Positions 1-9,044 are shown, counted from the stretch's first letter. The stretch: DNA of 64,000 nucleotides from PALSA-1353 sp050012375 (GCA_050012375.1 JBEKHH010000021.1:1-64000); one strand, 5' to 3'. Program-made: numbers and translations. The notes: a model not told the origin generated them from the letters alone.

Positions 1-111
1 CGCCTCGAACCCCGGGCGCTTAAAGGCCGGAAGAAACATTTTCCCTATATGACCTCACCCCGGACCGAACTCAAATCACAACTCTACGCCAAATACAAAG
101 ATATGAGCTAA
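1..111 (+). CDS. IS4-type transposase, C-terminal fragment (cut by window start)
   Basis: The frame is open from base 1 to a TAA at 109-111 and gives 36 residues. It includes the motifs EPRALKGRKK and MTSPRTELK. This basic tail with PR..LK spacing resembles the end of DDE transposases of the IS4 group, as I know them. Nothing upstream is visible, so the catalytic residues cannot be checked. It points toward the truncated DUF1801 gene on the other strand, and the element's right end probably lies at about 112-131. Short match, so moderate confidence. Confidence 0.55.
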   Translation, partial: RLEPRALKGRKKHFPYMTSPRTELKSQLYAKYKDMS

Positions 112-465
112 CTTCGTGGCATTAGCATCCTCATCTATTTCATCACCCTCATGGAAATCGATAGCGCGCCTGGCGTTGCCTTCAAGGGTGGAGTTGAATA
201 GTCCTGAAGGGTCCTTGAGCGAAGCGCCCTTGGCGAAAGTCAGCTTCACGACGCTCTTATACGTCTCGCCGGTGCAGATCAGTCCATCGTGAGACCAAAC
301 CGGAACGCCTCTCCACTTCCACTCCTCGACCACCTCAGGGTCAGCCTGTTTGATGAGAGCGCGGACATGGGAGAGCGTCTTGCCCCTCCAGTCGCCCAGT
401 TCCTTGATCCTCGCGTCGATCAGCCGAGAAGGGGATTCGCCCTTAGTCGTTGCGCTCTTTTTCAT
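76..465 (-). pseudogene. DUF1801 (YdhG-like) protein with replaced C-terminus
   Basis: About 129 residues starting at ATG 463-465 (MKKSATTKG). Family-like stretches include KWRGVPVWSHDG, CTGETYK, LTFAKGASL and GLFNSTLEG, which are typical of small DUF1801 proteins of unknown biochemical role. The reading frame extends upstream of this ATG, but that part is low-complexity and unlike the family. The conserved part stops after HEGDEIDEDA (about 131). The usual helical end is replaced by NATKLAHIFVFGVEL, which is read out of the neighbouring transposase element. The gene therefore looks truncated by an insertion. Whether the product still folds is unknown. Confidence 0.65.
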
Positions 466-717
466 ATTGTTTGCACCCCATTCGGCTGTTTGCGGAATTC
501 GTCTTCCGCCACCCGCGGCGATCGTTCGTCGCACACCCGGCCGGCTATCCCTGGCGAGACGGACGCCTCCGAAGCTCGCTTCCGTTTTGCCGGTTGGTTG
601 AATTATTGGCGCGCCATCGCCGGTTCGCAAGTTTGAGTTGGCCTGACGACAGCGTCCGTTGCGGCGCGGCCCTTCTGGCGGATTGGGGACATCCCTCATT
701 TGTCCGGCGTTAAAGGG

Positions 718-822
718 TCACGCGGCCTCGACGGTCGGCTTGACGCCGACCGCCCTGGCGAGGGCCACCAGCATTGAAGGACGCGGATTGCCGCGTGCCG
801 AGGCGGCGCGGTACAGAATTCC
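718..822 (-). pseudogene. Relic of an Xre-type antitoxin (C-terminal end only)
   Basis: Read on the minus strand, this stretch encodes YRAASARGNPRPSML then VALARAVGVKPTVEAA before a TGA at 718-720. This matches the end of small Cro/Xre-type antidote proteins, which typically have YRALS..GNPRL..L..L..LG..L.VE. There is no start codon or helix-turn-helix N-terminus. Upstream, from about 822, the sequence becomes half of a CGCGAAG/CGCGGAG-type repeat. I read it as a gene cut by deletion or repeat insertion. The rest of 466-892 contains nothing else I can identify. Confidence 0.5.
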
Positions 823-865
823 TCCGCGTCTTTCTCGGTGTCTCCGCGGTTGCATTTGATTCTTC
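822..865 (+). repeat. Single arm of the CGCGGAG/CGCGAAG dispersed palindrome
   Basis: The run TCCTCCGCGTCTTTCTCGG followed by TGTCTCCGCGGTTGCATTTG has the same right-arm design as the full palindromes near 19.6, 26.0, 45.3 and 54.8 kb. Those also end in GCGGTTGCATTT or GCGGTTCAATTT. No matching left arm is present, so this is a half element. It abuts the Xre relic. Confidence 0.55.
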
Positions 866-892
866 CAACCCTTGACGCCGCTCGAGCCGATA

Positions 893-919
893 ATTAGACT
901 GGTCGCCGTCTAGTCTGAT
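893..919 (+). promoter_or_regulatory. Candidate operator of the VapBC-type module
   Basis: ATTAGACT (893-900) and AGTCTGAT (912-919) form an 8-base inverted repeat with one mismatch, 18 bases before the antitoxin start. Antitoxins of this class usually autorepress by binding such sites. That this one is bound is inference. Confidence 0.4.
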
Positions 920-937
920 CCTTTAATGGGAACTTGC

Positions 938-1198
938 ATGGCTGCTATTCAACATCCCAATATTGTCGGCGCGTATGATGCCAAGACGCGCTTTTCCGAA
1001 CTCCTGGAACTGGTGGAAGGCGGCAAGGAGTTCACCATTACCAAGCACGGGACGCCCGTCGCCCGACTCGTGCCGGCCAGAAAAAAAATGCCGCCGCAAC
1101 AACGCAGGGAAGCCATTGGACGTTGGATCGAATCGTCCAAGGGCGTCAGGCTCGGGGGCTTGAAAATCCGCGATCTGGTCAATGAAGGACGGCCGTGA
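938..1198 (+). CDS. Phd/YefM-type antitoxin
   Basis: 86 residues from ATG 938; an in-frame ATG at 926 is also possible, but GGGA at 929-932 favours 938. The N-terminus reads VGAYDAKTRFSELLELVE then FTITKHGTPVARLVP, the classic Phd/YefM dimerisation and DNA-binding fold. The C-terminal tail (from about residue 55) would wrap the toxin. It overlaps the PIN toxin by four bases, so the two are almost certainly co-translated. Role: neutralise the downstream ribonuclease and repress the operon. Confidence 0.85.
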   Translation: MAAIQHPNIVGAYDAKTRFSELLELVEGGKEFTITKHGTPVARLVPARKKMPPQQRREAIGRWIESSKGVRLGGLKIRDLVNEGRP

Positions 1199-1614
1199 AA
1201 CCCAGCTTTGTGGTCGATTCCTCGGTGGCCCTGGCATGGTGCTTTGGCGATGAGGCCACGCCGGCAACTCGGGCGCTGTTGCAAAGAATGGGTGGCGAGG
1301 CGGCGCTCGTGCCGGCATGGTGGTTCGTGGAATTGATCAATGTTCTTGCCCTGGCCGAACGCAAAGGCCGGATCACCCCGGCAAAAGTGGCGGAATTCAT
1401 CGCGCTGGTGGACGGCTTTGATCTGGAGATCGACGAAGAAGGCCCGGGCCGAGCATTCACTCACCTGTTGCCCCTGTGCCGATCGCATCGACTGACGAGC
1501 TATGACGCCCTGTACCTGGACCTGGCCCTGCGTCGTCAGCTACCGCTGGCGACGCTGGATGATCCGCTGCGCAAGGCCGCGAAAAAGCTCGGCGTCAAGG
1601 TGCTGGGTGCTTGA
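1195..1614 (+). CDS. vapC: VapC-type PIN-domain toxin
   Basis: 139 residues with a GTG start overlapping the antitoxin stop. The PIN-domain acidic residues are all visible: D8 in FVVDSS, E46 in WFVELIN, D104 in SYDALYL and D122/D123 in ATLDDP. These coordinate the metal ions used to cleave RNA; VapC toxins commonly cut tRNA or rRNA. Length is normal (about 130-140). The substrate cannot be read from the sequence. The intact active site suggests a functional toxin. Confidence 0.88.
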   Translation: MKPSFVVDSSVALAWCFGDEATPATRALLQRMGGEAALVPAWWFVELINVLALAERKGRITPAKVAEFIALVDGFDLEIDEEGPGRAFTHLLPLCRSHRLTSYDALYLDLALRRQLPLATLDDPLRKAAKKLGVKVLGA

Positions 1615-1681
1615 ATGAAATGCGTTTCCCCCCCCCTATGCGACCTCCTTATCAGTGATCGACAGAAAATGGTAATCCAAC

Positions 1682-1993
1682 CTAACTCGCTCTCCGTCTC
1701 AACAGAAGCCGCAGGCTCTCGGCAATCAGTTCTGAGCGGCTCTTGCCACTCTTGGAGGCCAAACCATCCGTTTCCCTTAGTAACCCTCGCTCGATGGTGA
1801 TATTGATCTTTTCGGCGCTTTTGCCCATACGGGGGCGAACAGGCCCACGGCGGCGCGCGGACTCGAAGACCTTGCGCTCGGCCGCCGTAAGCGGCCGGGC
1901 CTCATCGGCCACGAATTCCTTGTCGTATTTTTTTGTTGCCTCCGCCAGTTCGTCGGCATTCATTTCCTGGTATGGCTTACGTTTTCTGCTCAT
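1682..1993 (-). CDS. Ribbon-helix-helix (CopG-like) protein, orphan antitoxin candidate
   Basis: 103 residues. The C-terminal half has the ribbon-helix-helix pattern: strand KINITIERGLL, then helices around ASKSGKSRSELIAESLRLLL. The N-terminus is charged and ends in arginines (ARRRGPVRPRMGK). Such proteins are antitoxins or small repressors. No toxin gene lies next to it: the VapC upstream is on the other strand and already paired, and ffh diverges. It may be an orphan antitoxin or an autonomous regulator. Start is the ATG at 1991-1993. Confidence 0.6.
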   Translation of the reverse strand: MSRKRKPYQEMNADELAEATKKYDKEFVADEARPLTAAERKVFESARRRGPVRPRMGKSAEKINITIERGLLRETDGLASKSGKSRSELIAESLRLLLRRRAS

Positions 1994-2063
1994 CGGGTCC
2001 TCCGGCGATAACGCCGCTCGGCATTTTGCACAACGTATTCAGCCTCGTATCATAAACCAACCG

Positions 2064-3536
2064 ATGTTCGACACCCTCACCGACAAATTCAGCGGCGTGT
2101 TCCGATCCCTCACCGGCCGCGGCCGCATCAGCGAGGAAAATATCCGCGAGGCGATGAAAAACGTCCGCACCGCGCTGCTCGAAGCCGATGTCAATCTCAA
2201 AGTCGTCAACGATTTCAACGAGCACGTCATCCAGAAAGCCATCGGACAGGAGGTCATCAAAAGCCTTCAGCCCGGCGAGTTGATGGTCAAAATCTGCTAC
2301 GACGAATTGCTGAATCTCCTGGGACCGGTGGACGCACAGATTTATTTCGTACAGCCGGGGCCAACCGTTCTCATGATGTGCGGCCTGCAAGGCTCGGGAA
2401 AAACAACCACCTGCGGCAAGCTGGCCAAATTCCTCATCGGTAAGGGACATCATCCGATGCTGGCGGCGGCGGACTTGCAGCGCCCGGCGGCGGTCGAGCA
2501 GCTTCGCGTCATCGGCCAGCAGGTCGATGTCCCGGTTTATACCGATGATTCAAAGGTCGCCCCGCATGGCCAGGTTGCTCGCGGGGCGGCGGTTTCCGTC
2601 TGTCGCGCGGCAATCGCGCAGGCTAAATCGTCCGGGCGCGATGTGGTCATTCTCGACACCGCGGGGCGGCTCCACATCGACGATGATTTGATGGGCGAAT
2701 TGCGCGACATCAACGCGCAGCTCAAGCCGCATCAGATCTATCTCGTCCTGGACAGCATGAGCGGCCAGGACGCGGTCAACAGCGCCAAGGCCTTCAACGA
2801 CCAGCTCGAGCTGGACGGCCTGATCCTCACGAAGCTGGACAGCGACACGCGCGGCGGGGCGCTGCTCTCGGCCAAGATGGTGACCGGCAAGCCGGTGAAA
2901 TTCCTCGGCGTGGGGGAGAAGCTGGAGGCCTTGGAGGAATTCCGGCCCGAGGGCATGGCCTCGCGCATCCTGGGAATGGGCGACATCGTCGGACTGGTCA
3001 CCGAAGCCCAGAAGAATTTCGACATGGAGGAAACCGCCAAGCTCCAGGCCAAGATGGAGAAGGGCCAGTTCACGCTCGACGATTTCATGTCGCAGATGGG
3101 GCAGATCAAAAAGCTCGGGTCGATCGGCAAAGTGATGGGGATGATCCCCGGCATGGGCGATCTGAGCAAAGCGGCCAACATGAACGACGGCGACGTGGAG
3201 CGTCAGATGTCGCACATGCGGGCGATTTACGATTCAATGACCCGCGAGGAGCGGAAGAAGCCGGAGATTCTGGAACACGGTCGGCGCCGCAGGGTCTCGG
3301 CCGGGTCCGGGGTGCCCGTCCATGAGGTCAGTCAATTCATCAAGCAATTCGAAAGCGCCCGCGACGTGATGCGCGCCCTGGGCGGCCAGGGAATGATGGG
3401 GAAAATGCGATTTATGAAATCGGTGATGTCGGGCGGATTGAGCAATCTGGGGATGCCCGGCGGCCCGATGCTCAGCACCAAGAAATCGGGGTTCATGGAG
3501 AAGAAGGATCGGAATAAAAAGAAGAAACGGCGGTGA
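2064..3536 (+). CDS. ffh: Signal recognition particle GTPase Ffh
   Basis: 490 residues from ATG 2064 (MFDTLTDKFS); the frame is open far upstream but that part is not family-like. Domains: N domain 1-90; G domain with P-loop GLQGSGKTTT at 107-116, DTAGRLH and TKLDSDTRGG; methionine-rich M domain with KVMGMIPGMGD, GRRRRVSAGSG and a lysine-rich tail. Ffh with 4.5S RNA binds signal sequences at the ribosome and delivers nascent membrane proteins to FtsY. The RNA gene was not found here. It converges on glgP and is probably monocistronic. Confidence 0.95.
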   Translation: MFDTLTDKFSGVFRSLTGRGRISEENIREAMKNVRTALLEADVNLKVVNDFNEHVIQKAIGQEVIKSLQPGELMVKICYDELLNLLGPVDAQIYFVQPGPTVLMMCGLQGSGKTTTCGKLAKFLIGKGHHPMLAAADLQRPAAVEQLRVIGQQVDVPVYTDDSKVAPHGQVARGAAVSVCRAAIAQAKSSGRDVVILDTAGRLHIDDDLMGELRDINAQLKPHQIYLVLDSMSGQDAVNSAKAFNDQLELDGLILTKLDSDTRGGALLSAKMVTGKPVKFLGVGEKLEALEEFRPEGMASRILGMGDIVGLVTEAQKNFDMEETAKLQAKMEKGQFTLDDFMSQMGQIKKLGSIGKVMGMIPGMGDLSKAANMNDGDVERQMSHMRAIYDSMTREERKKPEILEHGRRRRVSAGSGVPVHEVSQFIKQFESARDVMRALGGQGMMGKMRFMKSVMSGGLSNLGMPGGPMLSTKKSGFMEKKDRNKKKKRR

Positions 3537-3563
3537 GTGGCGCCGGCGATTGGTCAAATATTC

Positions 3564-3595
3564 AAACGCGCTCCCCTTCGGGTCGCGGCTAAACT
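3564..3595 (-). repeat. 32-bp dispersed repeat, copy 1
   Basis: The reverse complement of 3564-3595 is identical over 32 bases to 62570-62601. It contains the small inverted motif CCCGAAGGGG. It lies just after ffh; the other copy lies upstream of leuA. Confidence 0.75.
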
Positions 3596-3603
3596 TGCGC
3601 CAA

Positions 3604-3636
3604 AACGCCCCGGGGATGAACATCCTCGGGCTTTGC
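3604..3636. terminator. Hairpin between convergent ffh and glgP
   Basis: GCCCCGGGGAT and ATCCTCGGGC pair across a short loop with one mismatch. On the minus strand the stem is followed by GTTTTGG. It sits between two converging genes, so a shared terminator role is likely but the T-tract is weak. Confidence 0.45.
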
Positions 3637-6215
3637 TAATTCCACGCAATCAAACCCGGCTCAAAGGGGGTGGCCATGTCCGCGTCGCCCGGCAACACGC
3701 GGACGGCGAATCCCTGCCGGCCGCTGGCGCGGCATTCGATCTGGCCGCTGAACACGTGCCTGGCCCCGGCGATCTGCTTGGAATAAGACATCGGCAAAAT
3801 CTTCGGGGCGCCGATCTCGCCGGTGGCCGTGATCGGGCCGGCATACATTTCCACCGCGACTTCGCGCGGATCGATGTCCGGCAAATCGATCAGGGCTTCG
3901 ACCTGCATGTTTTCGCCGACGCGATAATGCCCGTTGCCGCCGACGTGAATGCCGACGATCTTGATCCCGCCCCAGCGCTGGCGAAGCATTTCCTTGGCCT
4001 TGGCAAGCTTGATGGAGCGCTCGAGACTATCGGCGGCGAGGTCGCGGCCGCGCATGTCGGCCGGGACATAGAATTTCTCGGTGTAGTCGTACACCATCCG
4101 GTTGGTGTTGAAAACCGGGGCGAGCTTGCGCATGCAGGTTTTCATCCTGGCGATCCATTCGCGCGGGATGTTGTCCACCGTGCGCTTGTAGAACAGCGGG
4201 ATGATCTGTTTTTCCAGGATGTCATAGAGGGCCTGGCTTTCGAGCTGGTCCTGGGTGTTGCCGTCGGAATAGCTCTCGCCGCGGCCGATGGCCCAGCCGA
4301 GGTCCGGGGAATATCCCTCGACCCACCAGCCGTCGAGGACGGAGCAATTGAGGACGCCGTTGGCGGCGGCCTTCATACCGCTGGTGCCGCTGGCTTCCAT
4401 GCCGCGCCGCGGAGTGTTGAGCCAGACATCCACGCCCTGCACCAGCATGCGGGCGATGTTGATGTCGTAATTCTCCAGGAAGACGACTTTGCGGCGAATG
4501 GCCGGATTGCGGGCGAAATTGACGATCGCCTTTATGAGTTCCTTGCCCTCATGGTCCGCCGGATGCGCCTTGCCCGCGAAGATGAACTGAACGGGCCGCT
4601 TGACATCCTCCAGCACCCGTTGAAGGCGGGAGACATCGCGCAGAAGGAGCGAGCCGCGTTTGTAGCTGGCGAATCGGCGTGCGAAACCAACGGTGAGGGC
4701 CTCGGGGTCGAGCACCTCGTCGGCAATGGCGATGTCGTCAAACGACGCCCCGCGCCGCGTGAGTTGATCCTTGAGAATTCCGCGCGTCCAGCCGACCAGC
4801 CGCTCCCGGCAATGCTCGTGACAGCGCCACAATTCCTCGTCGGGAATCTGCGCGACGCCTTCCCAAACCGATTGGTCGGTGGGATCGGTCTGCCATTTTC
4901 CGCTGAGATATCGATCCAGGACATAAACCATGTCCGGCGACAGCCACGAGCGAACGTGAATCCCATTGGTGATGTGCTTGACGGGCACCTCGTGCGGAGG
5001 GACCTGCGGCCAGAGGTTGTGCCACATCTTGCGGCTTACGTCGCCGTGCAATTCGCTGACTGCATTGACGCTGTCGGCCAGGCGAATGGCCAGCACGGCC
5101 ATCGAAAACCCCTGCTTCTTATTGGTGACTTCCTCGCGGCCGAGGGCGAGAAATCCCTCTTCATCCAACTTCAGGGATGGATAATAATGCTTGAAATGCT
5201 TGGACATGGTGTCGGGCGAAAACGTGTCGATGCCCGCGGGGACCGGGGTGTGGGTGGTGAAGACATTGGTCGCCATCACATATTGCCGCACCTGATCGAA
5301 GGTAAGCAGACTGTTTTCCAGAAGGACGCGAATTCGCTCCAGGGCCAAAAACGCGCTGTGTCCTTCATTCATATGAAAGACCGTCGGCTCGATCTGCATC
5401 GCCGCCAGCGCCCTCACGCCGCCGATCCCCAGCACGATCTCCTGCTTGATGCGCATTTCCGGCCCGCCGCCGTAAAGCCGGCCCGTGATCTCCCGGTCCG
5501 CCGGCGCATTCTCCTGCAAATTGGTGTCCAGCAGATAGAGTGGCACGCGACCGACATTGGAGCGCCACACCTTGCAGAACACGGCGTTCTCCGGCAAATC
5601 CACTCGCACCTGCACGGACGAGCCATCCGTGTGCTTCACGGGCTCGATGGGCAGGTTGTAGAAATCCATCTCCGGATAGGCCTCCTGCTGCCAACCGTCC
5701 GCGGAAAGATATTGCTGGAAATAGCCATTGCGATAGAGCAGCCCCATGGCCACGAGCGGCAAACCGATCTCGCTGGCGCTCTTGAGATGGTCGCCCGCCA
5801 GCACCCCCAGGCCGCCCGAATAGACCGGCAGCGATTCGTGCAACCCGAACTCGGCCGAAAAATAGGCGACCAGAAACGGCTTTTTCTGCCCCGACGCCGC
5901 GGGGTGGGATTTTGCAAACCAGCCTGTTTCCTTGAGATGGTATTTGAAGGCCTCGTAAACCCGGCTTAGCTGAGCCATGTAGCCGTCGTTGGCCGCGGCA
6001 TCGGCCAATCTCTTCTGATCGATAATCCCCAGCAGCTTCACCGGGTTGTGATTGACTTCTTCCCAAAGATTTCGGTCCAGCCGGCGAAACAGCTCCGCCG
6101 CGTCCGGATGCCAAATCCACCAGAGATTGTTGGCCATCTCCAGGAGCGGCTGAAGCGGAGCGGGAACGTCCGGAAAAACCTGGAATGCCTTGATGTTAGG
6201 AGTAAGAAAGCTCAT
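3636..6215 (-). CDS. glgP: Alpha-glucan (glycogen) phosphorylase, GT35
   Basis: 859 residues, normal for the shorter bacterial and archaeal type with an N-terminal DUF3417-like region (PLLEMANNLWWIWHPDA at about 21-40). It uses phosphate to release glucose-1-phosphate from storage glucan. Family motifs include YFSAEFGLHE, YSGGLGVLAGDHLK, NEGHSAF and the pyridoxal-phosphate site EASGTSGMKAAANG, whose lysine binds the cofactor. GAGGCAAGG precedes the ATG at 6215. No other glycogen gene is nearby, so it looks monocistronic. Confidence 0.93.
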   Translation of the reverse strand: MSFLTPNIKAFQVFPDVPAPLQPLLEMANNLWWIWHPDAAELFRRLDRNLWEEVNHNPVKLLGIIDQKRLADAAANDGYMAQLSRVYEAFKYHLKETGWFAKSHPAASGQKKPFLVAYFSAEFGLHESLPVYSGGLGVLAGDHLKSASEIGLPLVAMGLLYRNGYFQQYLSADGWQQEAYPEMDFYNLPIEPVKHTDGSSVQVRVDLPENAVFCKVWRSNVGRVPLYLLDTNLQENAPADREITGRLYGGGPEMRIKQEIVLGIGGVRALAAMQIEPTVFHMNEGHSAFLALERIRVLLENSLLTFDQVRQYVMATNVFTTHTPVPAGIDTFSPDTMSKHFKHYYPSLKLDEEGFLALGREEVTNKKQGFSMAVLAIRLADSVNAVSELHGDVSRKMWHNLWPQVPPHEVPVKHITNGIHVRSWLSPDMVYVLDRYLSGKWQTDPTDQSVWEGVAQIPDEELWRCHEHCRERLVGWTRGILKDQLTRRGASFDDIAIADEVLDPEALTVGFARRFASYKRGSLLLRDVSRLQRVLEDVKRPVQFIFAGKAHPADHEGKELIKAIVNFARNPAIRRKVVFLENYDINIARMLVQGVDVWLNTPRRGMEASGTSGMKAAANGVLNCSVLDGWWVEGYSPDLGWAIGRGESYSDGNTQDQLESQALYDILEKQIIPLFYKRTVDNIPREWIARMKTCMRKLAPVFNTNRMVYDYTEKFYVPADMRGRDLAADSLERSIKLAKAKEMLRQRWGGIKIVGIHVGGNGHYRVGENMQVEALIDLPDIDPREVAVEMYAGPITATGEIGAPKILPMSYSKQIAGARHVFSGQIECRASGRQGFAVRVLPGDADMATPFEPGLIAWN

Positions 6216-6340
6216 GGCCCTTGCCTCATAAAAATGGAGCGCTAGACAGCTATCTTCGGCTATTTTTCCCCGCCGGTAAAGGCGACCCAGACCCTATAAC
6301 CCATACAATTCCACCTCATCATGCGGGAAGGCCGTCATTA

Positions 6341-6877
6341 TCATTTTGACCTGGGTTCCAGGCGTTTAACGTAAAACTGTGAATCCGTCGTCCGTTGCCC
6401 GATGTAGTGCAAGTTCATCGGGTAGTCGAGCGAACACTTTTGGAAGAAATCCCAAATACGTTCGCCGTGGCGCATCTGTCGCTCGAGGTTCTCGTCGATC
6501 TGGTCCTGCAACTCCGCGGGGACCATTCGCTGGCGATCGTAATCCCATTGCGGATCGATCCGCACCAGCAGGTGGGCCTCGTCCCAATCGATCGGATAGC
6601 CCTGGAGATACCCCTCGCCGGTTCGCGGCGTGTAAAACCAGAAGCACAGAAAGCGATCCTTCCAAACGGTGGAGGTGGCATTGTCCGCGCCCGTGATCAG
6701 GGCCGCATGCGAGGTGCGGATAGCCTGACCGTTCAACGGCTTGGCAATCCACACCTTGCGCTCGCGGCAATCGTAAAGCCCGACGTGCGGATACTTCCCG
6801 TTGAACCGTTCCGTGCAGAGCTTGGCGCTGACGCGCGGCACCTTCTCCGCGCCGCCGCGCTTACCGAAGCCCAACAT
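6341..6877 (-). CDS. Conserved-looking hypothetical protein
   Basis: 178 residues, not recognised. It is soluble (no signal or membrane segment) and rich in aromatic residues: FLCFWFYTPRTGEGY, RIDPQWDYDR and FYVKRLEPRSK. The coding frame has normal codon bias and a clear ATG, so the gene is probably real. Neighbours (glgP downstream, sppA upstream, same strand) give no clear functional link. No function is assigned. Confidence 0.6.
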   Translation of the reverse strand: MLGFGKRGGAEKVPRVSAKLCTERFNGKYPHVGLYDCRERKVWIAKPLNGQAIRTSHAALITGADNATSTVWKDRFLCFWFYTPRTGEGYLQGYPIDWDEAHLLVRIDPQWDYDRQRMVPAELQDQIDENLERQMRHGERIWDFFQKCSLDYPMNLHYIGQRTTDSQFYVKRLEPRSK

Positions 6878-7002
6878 CTATCGCGTCCTTCATGCTAAAG
6901 GGCCGGTTCAACATGAAGGATAAAGGCCCGGGCCAAAAACGCAACCAAGTCGGGCTTGCCTGGCTTCAACCGGGCGTGACGCTTGTTCTTGGCTTGGGGA
7001 GG

Positions 7003-7055
7003 ATTGCCTATTGCCAATTGCCCATTGCCTATTGCCTATTGCCTATTGCCTATTG
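7003..7055 (+). repeat. ATTGCCT heptanucleotide tandem repeat
   Basis: About seven tandem units of the 7-base word ATTGCCT (variants ATTGCCA and ATTGCCC) lie just beyond the stop of sppA, in the gap before the 178-residue gene. Period is exactly 7. Related runs occur near 9.05 and 12.15 kb. Confidence 0.85.
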
Positions 7056-7073
7056 AAATGTGACCTTCCACCC

Positions 7074-8987
7074 CTACCTCACCAAAAACATTACCGGGGA
7101 CGCCAGCATCAGCGGGCGGCGCTGCAGCAGCATCAATTCGTCCAGTTCCAACCCCACGGCCTGCCGCATCGATGGCGTAAGCGCGGCCAGTAGTCCCCGC
7201 GCCTCCATCGACATCCGCGGCGAAAACCGCATGACCGAATCGTCATCCCGGTCGCTGCTGGAGCCGTTGAGAAGCTCCGCGAAGGTCTTGGGCTCGGGAA
7301 GCACACGGACGTCGAAATCCCCCGGCTTCAGGTTCGCCTGTTTGGCGGCGTAGCCGATCGCATCCTGGATGCCGCCGATCCGGTCCACCATGCCCAGGTC
7401 CTTGGCCTGCCGGGCGGCGAAAATCCGTCCGCGCGCCACCGCGTCGATGTCCTTGATCTTCCCTTGCCTGGTGGTCATCACTCGTTTGGTGAATTGGTCA
7501 TACGTTTCGCGCATCCAACGGGTCACTTGCTCGCGTTGCCGCTGGTCCCATTCGGTCGCGGAGCTGAAAAGGTCGGCGTTTTTCCCGCGCACGAACTCTT
7601 GGGTATTCAGCCCGATCTTCGTGAACAGATCGGTCAGAACAAACTTGCCCCCGACCACGCCGATCGAGCCGACAATGGCCGTGGGATCGGCAAAGATGAA
7701 ATCGCCGCCGGAGGCCAGGTAATATCCGCCGCTGGCGGCCATCGACCCAACCGAGACAATCACCGGCTTGGTTTTGGAAACGCGGCGGGCCGCCTGCCAC
7801 ATCGCCTCGCTGGCCAGGGCGCTGCCGCCGGGCGAATCGATGCGCATCACCACCGCTTCGATCTTGTCATCCTTCTCCGCCGCGCGCAGCGCTTCGCGCA
7901 TGGTATCGGAACCGATGTTCTGGGCCTGGCTGAACAATCCATCGGCGCTGGGCCCATCGACGATCAGCCCCTCGGCGTAGATGACGGCGATTCCCGGCCG
8001 AGTCGATTCGTGCGGCTTTCGCGCCAGCATGGCGAAAACCGCAAACGGGCTGGAAAAATCGATTTGATTCCGATCCGTCTGGCCGTAGTCCGTCACCAGA
8101 TTCACTTTCTGCCCAAGCTCCGCGGCCATCAGATCGCGAATGCCCCCGGCATCCACCAGATGATCGACCAGGCCCCGCGCCTTGGCCTCGTCCCCGGTAA
8201 TCAGCGCATCGTCCACCACCCGCCGCACATCGTCAGCCTTGAGCTTCCGGCTGGCGCTGATCGTGTCGATGATCTGCCCATACAGCGAATCGGCCAGCGT
8301 GTTCAGTTGGCTTTTCAATTCCTCGCTGGCGTCGGTTCGTGTGAATACCTCTTCGGCGCCTTTGTATTCCCCGATCTGCACGAAATCGGCCTTCACGCCG
8401 ACCTTGTCCAGCAGCCCCTTGGCGAACAAGGTTTCAAAACCCACGCCGGGAATAAGAATTTCCCCGCCCTCCATCATGCAAACATCGGTTGCCCCGCTGG
8501 CGGCGATGTAGCTGCTGGTGTCAAACGAATCCGCATAGACAAACGTCCGCTTCCCATCCCGATGCAAGGCCCCCAGTTCATCGCGCAATTCCATGGCCTG
8601 CGACAGATTCAACGTCCCATCGCCTAGCCGCAGCAGCACCGCATGCACCTCGCCGTCCTGTCGCGCCTTTTCCAAGCGATCGATCAGCACCCGCAGCGTC
8701 AGCGCCGTGGGGTCTTCGCTAAACAGGTTGAAATCGGCCGGCCTTTCACCGAGCGCCTCGGAAAGATCGAAATAGGCCACTTTCGGGACCTGGTCCTCCT
8801 TTTTCTGCGCCGCCTGGATTTTCGCCATCAATTCCGCCGGCGTGGGAAACTTATTGGCGGTCTTCACCGTGGAAGACGAATCCGTCGGCGACGGCCGCGA
8901 GGTGGCTGCCGCCGTATCCATCTTCGCCGCACAACTCCCCGCCCAACCGGCGACGAACGCGGCCAATACCAATGCCCAAAATCTCAT
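7074..8987 (-). CDS. sppA: Signal peptide peptidase SppA, 67K type, predicted lipoprotein
   Basis: 637 residues from ATG 8987; AAGGAG eight bases upstream decides this start over a more distal ATG at 9029. The N-terminus is a lipoprotein signal ending GWAGSC, with the lipidated Cys at residue 19. SppA cleaves spent signal peptides in the envelope with a Ser-Lys dyad. The lysine is K209 (GEYKGAEE) and the serine S419 (MAASGGYY). Tandem SppA domains match the long E. coli-type enzyme. A lipid anchor replaces the usual N-terminal transmembrane helix. It is divergent from the LptD-like gene. Confidence 0.9.
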   Translation of the reverse strand: MRFWALVLAAFVAGWAGSCAAKMDTAAATSRPSPTDSSSTVKTANKFPTPAELMAKIQAAQKKEDQVPKVAYFDLSEALGERPADFNLFSEDPTALTLRVLIDRLEKARQDGEVHAVLLRLGDGTLNLSQAMELRDELGALHRDGKRTFVYADSFDTSSYIAASGATDVCMMEGGEILIPGVGFETLFAKGLLDKVGVKADFVQIGEYKGAEEVFTRTDASEELKSQLNTLADSLYGQIIDTISASRKLKADDVRRVVDDALITGDEAKARGLVDHLVDAGGIRDLMAAELGQKVNLVTDYGQTDRNQIDFSSPFAVFAMLARKPHESTRPGIAVIYAEGLIVDGPSADGLFSQAQNIGSDTMREALRAAEKDDKIEAVVMRIDSPGGSALASEAMWQAARRVSKTKPVIVSVGSMAASGGYYLASGGDFIFADPTAIVGSIGVVGGKFVLTDLFTKIGLNTQEFVRGKNADLFSSATEWDQRQREQVTRWMRETYDQFTKRVMTTRQGKIKDIDAVARGRIFAARQAKDLGMVDRIGGIQDAIGYAAKQANLKPGDFDVRVLPEPKTFAELLNGSSSDRDDDSVMRFSPRMSMEARGLLAALTPSMRQAVGLELDELMLLQRRPLMLASPVMFLVR

Positions 8988-9044
8988 AAGCGCTCCTTGA
9001 TGCGACCAGCGGTGCAATTCAACCACCACGGATTATACGGATAC

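Noticed and set aside
3537..5969. Long plus-strand frame (810 codons) opposite glgP
   Set aside because: Shadow of the phosphorylase; composition typical of antisense GC-rich frames.
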